Source: RGIG3872 sp045660245 (GTDB lineage: Bacteria > Bacillota > Clostridia > Christensenellales > UBA1242). Taken from it: a DNA stretch of 5,806 nt. Location of the stretch: assembly GCA_045660245.1 (NCBI GenBank), contig JAZRDJ010000019.1, positions 1-5,806 of the forward strand. Reading direction: 5' to 3'. Every line of letters begins with the position of its first letter. The first letter of the stretch is position 1. Both the position numbers and the translations under genes were made by a program. The notes beneath the pieces are model-generated. The model worked only from the letters and a program-made list of their open reading frames with translations. It was not told the DNA's origin and ran no database searches. Of this stretch, positions 1 to 5,806 are shown in pieces.

Positions 1-140
1 TGGGCGACAATCGAAACAACTCAACCGACAGCAGACATTATGGATCATTCAATACCAGTCAAATTTCTGGTGAGGTTGTTCTCCATATTCCATACGGGAA
101 AACAATTATCTATGCCATTTGGCACAAAATATTTGGATAA
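1..140 (+). CDS. lepB: Type I signal peptidase, C-terminal fragment
   Basis: This is the 3' end of a gene cut by the window edge. Reading codons from base 3 gives 45 residues and a TAA stop at 138-140; the two leading bases TG fit the end of an ATG (Met) codon. The peptide opens with GDNRNNSTDSRHYG, which matches conserved box E of type I signal peptidases (GDN...SxDSR). These membrane-anchored serine/lysine proteases remove signal peptides from exported proteins on the outer face of the cytoplasmic membrane. Box E lies near the C-terminus in this family, so the short remaining tail is expected. The catalytic Ser and Lys (boxes B and D) lie outside the window and cannot be checked. The tail ends in a hydrophobic, aromatic stretch (TIIYAIWHKIFG), which could be a final strand or a membrane-associated helix. 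The next gene starts 24 bases downstream on the same strand, so co-transcription is likely. Identification rests on one strong motif. Confidence 0.82.
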   Translation, partial: GDNRNNSTDSRHYGSFNTSQISGEVVLHIPYGKTIIYAIWHKIFG

Positions 141-164
141 AAAATCAAACAAGGAGCAAAAATT

Positions 165-1028
165 ATGTCAACAATAATCACAACCGACAGTTCTTGCGAT
201 CTTTCAAAAGAACAAATTGAAAATTTTGGAATCAAGACCATTCCGATTTATGTCACAATGGATGGTGAGGAATATCAAGATGGCGTCAATGTTTCCCCAG
301 CAGATATCTTTGCATATGTGAAACAAACAAAAAAACTGCCAAAAACTGCTGCACTCTCAATCGCTGATTTCTCAATTTTCTTCAAACAACTTTTGGATCA
401 GGACAAAGACACAAACATTGTTCACATCAGTTTGTCGAGTGGGGTTTCATCATGTTTTGAGCACGCAAATCTTGCATCGCTTGAGTTTGATGGCAGAGTG
501 ACTGTGATTGATGGAAAATCCCTTTCAACCGGAACTGGACTTCTTGTGCTTTATGCCTCACGTCTTGCAAAAGACAACATTCCTTATCTTGATATAGTGA
601 AAAAAGTTCAAGCAAGAGTACCAAACGTTCAAGCATCATTCATCATTCCAGAGGTTGATTATCTCTACAAAGGTGGCAGATGTTCAGCACTCGCACTCAT
701 TGGTGCAAACCTCTTGAAAATCAAGCCAAAAATTCAGGTTGTTGATGGAACAATGAAAAACGTCGGCAAACCAAGAGGAAAAATGAGTGTCGTCCTCAAA
801 AATTACATTAACGAAACTCTTGAAGAGTACAATAATCCTGACAAAACCATTTGCTTTATCACACACTCTTGTATTGATGACGAAACACTTTCTGAAATCA
901 CAGAATACGTGAAAAGCAAAAATATTTTTGAAGAAGTTGCAATCACAACTGCTGGTTCAACAATAACTTGTCATTGCGGGAAAGGAACCCTCGGACTCTT
1001 GTATATCAATGATGGCGGAGAAAAATAA
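165..1028 (+). CDS. DegV family protein (FakB-type fatty-acid-binding protein)
   Basis: The 287-residue product has the usual DegV length (about 280-290). DegV/FakB proteins are cytosolic carriers that bind one fatty acid and present it to the kinase FakA, giving acyl-phosphate for phospholipid synthesis. Conserved elements in order are DSSCDL (8-13), T61 in PKTAALS (59-65), the SSGVSS loop (91-96), VIDGKSLSTGTG (114-125), KGGRCS (169-174), LLKIKPKIQV (183-192), THS (233-235) and the C-terminal HCGKGTLGL (270-278). By analogy with S. aureus FakB, T61, the Ser loop, R172 and H270 should line the carboxylate site. The GGRCS and HCGxxTLG wording resembles a DegV subgroup common in Firmicutes. 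The ATG at 165 is supported by AAGGAG at 151-156, eight bases upstream. No fakA (DAK-domain kinase) gene lies in the window, so the partner kinase must be elsewhere. The lepB stop is 24 bases upstream and a lipoprotein gene starts one base after the stop. The family call is firm; the bound lipid is unknown. Confidence 0.93.
   Translation: MSTIITTDSSCDLSKEQIENFGIKTIPIYVTMDGEEYQDGVNVSPADIFAYVKQTKKLPKTAALSIADFSIFFKQLLDQDKDTNIVHISLSSGVSSCFEHANLASLEFDGRVTVIDGKSLSTGTGLLVLYASRLAKDNIPYLDIVKKVQARVPNVQASFIIPEVDYLYKGGRCSALALIGANLLKIKPKIQVVDGTMKNVGKPRGKMSVVLKNYINETLEEYNNPDKTICFITHSCIDDETLSEITEYVKSKNIFEEVAITTAGSTITCHCGKGTLGLLYINDGGEK
1017..1020 (+). promoter_or_regulatory. Ribosome binding site deciding the lipoprotein start
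   Basis: GGAG lies inside the last codons of degV, nine bases before the ATG at 1030. An upstream in-frame ATG at 1009 lacks a comparable site, and starting there would put an acidic, polar stretch (MMAEKNN) before the signal peptide. The arrangement suggests that ribosomes ending degV at 1028 re-initiate or feed straight into the next gene. Confidence 0.7.
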
Positions 1029-1029
1029 T

Positions 1030-1584
1030 ATGAAAAAATATCTTGCAATCGTGACTTTTTGCATCATGCTCATTTCAACATTTACGCTTGCAGGTTGCGC
1101 AAAAGACAACATTCTTGACACAAACGTTTACTTGAAGCCAACCGTTAGTGCAAAAATTTATTCAGTGGGAACAACACAAAACTTGACCACAACACAAATC
1201 ACAAGCAAAAATCCAGGTGAACAAAAAAAGTATCTTTCTTTTGAAATCAAACTCAACAAAGACTGGATTTATGGAATGAATATTGAACAAATCACATACT
1301 ATATTTACTCAAACAAAGACATGGTAGATGTTGAGTTTGATTTGACACTCACAGGAACTGAACATGGTGAAGCCACCATAACAAACTCCACAAAAACCTT
1401 CAAACTCACACAACAACCATATACACTCACAAAAAACAAAGGATTCAAGGTTGTGGTAAACGTGAATGACAAAATCACACTCTCAACATCAGACAGCGTT
1501 CTCACAATCAAACTTTCAGACACATTCACAGACCCTGGTTTTGAGTACACTATTTATGGTCTAGAAATCACTGGACAACATTAA
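1030..1584 (+). CDS. Putative lipoprotein of unknown function
   Basis: I do not recognise the family. From the ATG at 1030 the product is 184 residues. It begins MKK, has a hydrophobic segment (about 4-20) and a lipobox LAGC ending at Cys23, so it should be exported, lipidated and cleaved by Lsp, leaving about 162 residues anchored outside the membrane. The mature part has no further cysteine. It is rich in Thr, Lys, Asn and Ser, with alternating hydrophobic and polar residues (for example VEFDLTLTG and FKVVVNVND), suggesting an all-beta, possibly Ig-like fold; that is inference. No catalytic motif, repeat or cell-wall anchor was seen. The start is chosen over the in-frame ATG at 1009 because it has a well-spaced GGAG and places the positively charged end of the signal peptide correctly. 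It starts one base after the degV stop, so it is probably translated with degV. Its coding strand is unusually G-poor in parts, with no G from 1373 to 1440. An intrinsic terminator follows 30 bases after the stop. Confidence 0.8.
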   Translation: MKKYLAIVTFCIMLISTFTLAGCAKDNILDTNVYLKPTVSAKIYSVGTTQNLTTTQITSKNPGEQKKYLSFEIKLNKDWIYGMNIEQITYYIYSNKDMVDVEFDLTLTGTEHGEATITNSTKTFKLTQQPYTLTKNKGFKVVVNVNDKITLSTSDSVLTIKLSDTFTDPGFEYTIYGLEITGQH

Positions 1585-1614
1585 TTAAATTTAAAATTTT
1601 GAAAAAAATAATGC

Positions 1615-1643
1615 AAAAAGGAGATGAATTTCATCTCCTTTTT
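1615..1643. terminator. Bidirectional intrinsic terminator between convergent genes
   Basis: A near-perfect inverted repeat has arms at 1615-1627 and 1631-1643 around a three-base loop, with a GGAGATGA core extended by A/T pairs. On the + strand the stem ends in a T run (1639-1644), suiting termination of the lepB-degV-lipoprotein transcript. On the - strand the stem ends in TTTTT followed by GCATTATTTTTTT, suiting termination of gyrBA. It sits 30 bases after the lipoprotein stop and 28 bases after the gyrA stop. The rest of the spacer (1585-1671) is A/T-rich with no evident gene. Confidence 0.88.
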
Positions 1644-1671
1644 TACATTTTAAAATCAAATTCGCAAAAAA

Positions 1672-4197
1672 CTATTCAGAAATCGTTTCATCAATTTCGA
1701 TTGTTTCTCCACCATCTTCGGTCATGTCTTCAGCCATTGTGTCAGCAATTGCAACACACATTACTTTTGCCTCACCTTTGAGTTTCATGATTCGAACACC
1801 GATGGTGTCACGGCCAATCTTTGAAATTTCTTTTGCTTCAATTCTGATGATGATTCCATTGTCCGCAATCATCATTACATCTTCGTTTTCAGTTACTTGT
1901 TTGAGGTTGACAAGTGCACCAGTCTTTTCATTGAAGACACCAGCCTTGATACCTTTACCCTTTCTGGTTTGCAAGCGATAATCTTCAACATTGCTTCTCT
2001 TTCCATATCCCTTTTCAGAAATTGTGAGAATGTCATATCCATCTTTGATTGCGATCATGTCAACAACATAGTCATCATCAGAGAGTTCAATCGCTCTCAC
2101 ACCGACTGTATCACGGCTGAGTGGACGACAATCTTTTTCGTTGAAACGGATACATTTTCCTTCATGAGTTGCAACCAAAATATCACTTGTTCCTGTTGTG
2201 TATTGAACAGAAATGAGTTCGTCGCCTTCATTCAAACTGATTGCGATCTTTCCACTCTTTCTGATGTTTGCATATTCTTCAACAGGTGTCTTTTTGATCA
2301 TTCCGTTTGCAGTTGCAATGATCAAGAATCCATCTGGTTCATCAGGAATGTCCGCTGGTCTTGGCATCATTGCTGTCACCTTTTCGTCCTGAGCAAGTTC
2401 GAGGAGGTTCACAATTGCTCTTCCTCTTGCTTGTTTTTGTCCTTCTGGGATCTCATAACCCTTGAGTGTATAAACCTTTCCCTTGTTTGTGAAGAACATA
2501 ATGTCGTCATGTGTGCTTGAAATAAACATGTTTTCAACAAAATCTTCTTCTTTTGGTTTGTGCGCGGTTGCCCCCATTCCACCACGTTTTTGTGATCTGT
2601 ATTCAGCAACTGGAATACGTTTGATGTATCCAAAGTGAGTCATTGAAATGACAACATCTTCTTTTTCAATGAGGTCAGCAAGGTTGATGTCTGAAATATC
2701 GTGACTAATTTCAGTTCTTCTGTCATCGCCATATTTTTCAGCAATTTCTGAAAGTTCATTCACGATGATGTCCTTTACCTTCTCTTCACTCGCAATTATC
2801 CCACGATATTCAATGATGAGTGCCTTGAGTTCATCAAGTTCAGCGTTGATCTTTTCAACCTCGAGGTTCGTGAGTCTTTGAAGACGCATATCAAGAATTG
2901 CAGCAGCCTGTTTGTCAGACAAAAGGAAACTATTTTCCAAGTTCTCCATTGCTTCTTGTCTGTCTTTTGATTGTTTGATGATTCTGATCACGTCATCAAT
3001 GTTTGCAAGAGCAACAGCCAAACCTTCCAAAATATGCTCTCTTTCTTCTGCTCTCGCAAGATCATATTTTGTACGTCTGATGATGACTTCTTTTTGGTGC
3101 TCAATATAATAACCGAGCATTTGCTTCAAATTCAAAATTTTTGGTCTTCCGTCCGCAAGAGCAAGGAAGATAATTCCATAAGATGATTGAAGAGCAGTAT
3201 GCTTGAACAAAAGGTTCAAAACAACTTGTGGTTGATAATCTTTCTTGACTTCAACAACAATCCTCATACCTTTTCGGTCTGATTGTTCTTTGATGTCTGA
3301 AATCCCTTCAATTTTTTTGTTTTTCACAAGGTTTGCCATGTTCATGACAAGTTCCGCCTTGTTCACTTGATATGGAAGTTCTGTGATGATGATTCTTGAC
3401 CTATTTCCATCATCTTCAATTTCTGTTCTTCCACGAACCACAACACCGCCACGACCTGTCATATAAGCGTTCTTGATCGCAGTTGTTCCCATGATAATAC
3501 CACCAGTTGGATAATCAGGTGCAGGCATGTGTTCCATGAGTTCTTCAATCTCAATTTCTGGATTTCGGATCATTGCAATGATTGCGTTTGAAACTTCTCT
3601 CAAGTTGTGAGGAGGAATGTTCGTTGCCATACCAACTGCGATACCATCAGAACCATTCACAAGGAGGTTTGGAAATCTTGAAGGAAGCACTGTTGGTTGT
3701 TCACGAGTTTCATCAAAGTTTGGAACAAAATCAACAACTTCTTTGTCTATATCACGGAGCATCTCATTTGCGATCTTTGCAAGCCTTGCTTCAGTATAAC
3801 GATAAGCCGCTGGAGGATCTCCGTCCACAGAACCAAAGTTTCCATGACCTTCAACAAGTGTATATCTGATTGAAAAGTCTTGAGCAAGACGAACCAGTGC
3901 GCCATATACCGAAGAGTCTCCGTGTGGGTGATAACGACCGAGCACGTCACCGACGGTGGTTGCACATTTTCTGAATGGTTTGTCTGATGTGAGACCTGAC
4001 TCGTTCATTGCATAAAGAATACGTCTGTGAACGGGTTTCAAACCATCACGAACATCTGGGATCGCACGAGAAACGTTTACAGCCATTGCATAGTTCATGA
4101 ATGAAACTTTCATTTCGTTTTCAATATCACGCTCAACAATTTTTGTGTTGTCTACTATTTTTTCATATTCTGCACTATAATCATGTTTTTTTGCCAT
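1672..4197 (-). CDS. gyrA: DNA gyrase subunit A
   Basis: The complete 841-residue GyrA is the DNA breakage-reunion subunit of gyrase, which cuts both strands through a tyrosyl-DNA bond and passes another duplex through. The N-terminal domain shows [22 protein letters not shown] (from 43), [10 protein letters not shown] (90-99) and the catalytic Tyr134 in AAYRYTE (130-136), equivalent to E. coli Tyr122 with an offset of 12. The tower/coiled-coil region and the [10 protein letters not shown] gate segment (437-446) follow. The DNA-wrapping beta-pinwheel runs from about 505 to 815 and opens with a GyrA box at 536-542, QKRGGMG rather than the usual QRRGGKG or QRRGGRG. An acidic tail (819-841) ends the protein. 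The GyrA box and the adjacent gyrB argue for gyrase rather than topoisomerase IV (ParC). Ser95 keeps the quinolone-contact serine (E. coli 83), but residue 99 is Gly where Asp or Glu is usual (E. coli 87). The ATG start has AGGAGG nine bases upstream, and the gyrB stop lies only 13 bases away. Confidence 0.98.
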   Translation of the reverse strand: MAKKHDYSAEYEKIVDNTKIVERDIENEMKVSFMNYAMAVNVSRAIPDVRDGLKPVHRRILYAMNESGLTSDKPFRKCATTVGDVLGRYHPHGDSSVYGALVRLAQDFSIRYTLVEGHGNFGSVDGDPPAAYRYTEARLAKIANEMLRDIDKEVVDFVPNFDETREQPTVLPSRFPNLLVNGSDGIAVGMATNIPPHNLREVSNAIIAMIRNPEIEIEELMEHMPAPDYPTGGIIMGTTAIKNAYMTGRGGVVVRGRTEIEDDGNRSRIIITELPYQVNKAELVMNMANLVKNKKIEGISDIKEQSDRKGMRIVVEVKKDYQPQVVLNLLFKHTALQSSYGIIFLALADGRPKILNLKQMLGYYIEHQKEVIIRRTKYDLARAEEREHILEGLAVALANIDDVIRIIKQSKDRQEAMENLENSFLLSDKQAAAILDMRLQRLTNLEVEKINAELDELKALIIEYRGIIASEEKVKDIIVNELSEIAEKYGDDRRTEISHDISDINLADLIEKEDVVISMTHFGYIKRIPVAEYRSQKRGGMGATAHKPKEEDFVENMFISSTHDDIMFFTNKGKVYTLKGYEIPEGQKQARGRAIVNLLELAQDEKVTAMMPRPADIPDEPDGFLIIATANGMIKKTPVEEYANIRKSGKIAISLNEGDELISVQYTTGTSDILVATHEGKCIRFNEKDCRPLSRDTVGVRAIELSDDDYVVDMIAIKDGYDILTISEKGYGKRSNVEDYRLQTRKGKGIKAGVFNEKTGALVNLKQVTENEDVMMIADNGIIIRIEAKEISKIGRDTIGVRIMKLKGEAKVMCVAIADTMAEDMTEDGGETIEIDETISE

Positions 4198-4206
4198 CTC
4201 TCTTTT

Positions 4207-4210
4207 CCTC

Positions 4211-4213
<3 letters not shown>
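4207..4213 (-). promoter_or_regulatory. gyrA Shine-Dalgarno overlapping the gyrB stop codon
   Basis: On the - strand the sequence reads TAGGAGG: the gyrB stop TAG occupies 4213-4211 and its last two bases begin the perfect AGGAGG (4212-4207). The spacer to the gyrA ATG is nine bases. A ribosome terminating gyrB covers the gyrA binding site, which favours coupled, near-stoichiometric synthesis of the two subunits. This site also fixes the gyrA start at 4197. Confidence 0.9.

Positions 4214-5806
<1,593 letters not shown>

Noticed and set aside
141..164. A separate promoter between lepB and degV
   Set aside because: The 24-base gap holds the AAGGAG ribosome binding site and no convincing -35/-10 pair; an AT-rich run alone is not evidence.
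1009..1011. Earlier ATG as the lipoprotein start
   Set aside because: It would add MMAEKNN before the signal peptide and lacks a well-spaced Shine-Dalgarno; the ATG at 1030 has GGAG and a normal MKK start.
1599..1781. A 60-codon + strand open frame crossing the intergenic spacer
   Set aside because: It runs through the terminator hairpin and into antisense gyrA, with no family resemblance; the GGAG in the hairpin is part of the terminator stem.
1897..2520. A 207-codon open frame on the + strand, antisense to gyrA
   Set aside because: It lies entirely inside the firmly identified gyrA, has no good ribosome binding site, and its Cys/Ser/Phe-rich product looks like the reverse complement of gyrase codons, not a protein family.

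Overview
The window suggests a low-to-moderate GC bacterium of the Bacillota (Clostridia-like). The evidence is the gyrB-gyrA gene order, a GyrB without the long C-terminal insertion of enterobacterial GyrB, strong AGGAGG-type Shine-Dalgarno sites, a DegV protein of a type common in Firmicutes, a short lipoprotein signal with an LAGC lipobox, and A/T-rich spacers. The standard code fits: stops are TAA and TAG, and Trp is TGG. No finer placement is justified from sequence reading alone.

Left arm, + strand (1-1584): the last 46 codons of a type I signal peptidase (lepB), then a DegV/FakB-type fatty-acid-binding protein 24 bases later, then a 184-residue putative lipoprotein that starts one base after the degV stop codon. 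The tight spacing suggests a single transcript. Centre (1585-1671): an 87-base convergent intergenic spacer holding a near-perfect palindrome that looks like a bidirectional intrinsic terminator. Right arm, - strand (1672-5806): gyrB, missing about its first 100 codons at the window edge, followed by a complete gyrA. Together they encode the two subunits of DNA gyrase. The gyrB stop codon is embedded in the gyrA ribosome binding site, so translation is probably coupled.

GyrB (ATPase and TOPRIM) and GyrA (breakage-reunion and DNA wrapping) form the A2B2 enzyme that introduces negative supercoils. The left-arm genes are envelope or lipid related: signal peptide removal, exogenous fatty-acid use, and a surface lipoprotein of unknown role. 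No functional link between the two arms is evident.

I found no mobile element, CRISPR array, RNA gene or novel multi-gene system. The points most worth a second look are a glycine at the acidic quinolone-anchoring position of GyrA, an atypical GyrA box (QKRGGMG), the uncharacterised lipoprotein coupled to degV, and a C-over-G skew of the + strand that appears to persist across both transcription directions.
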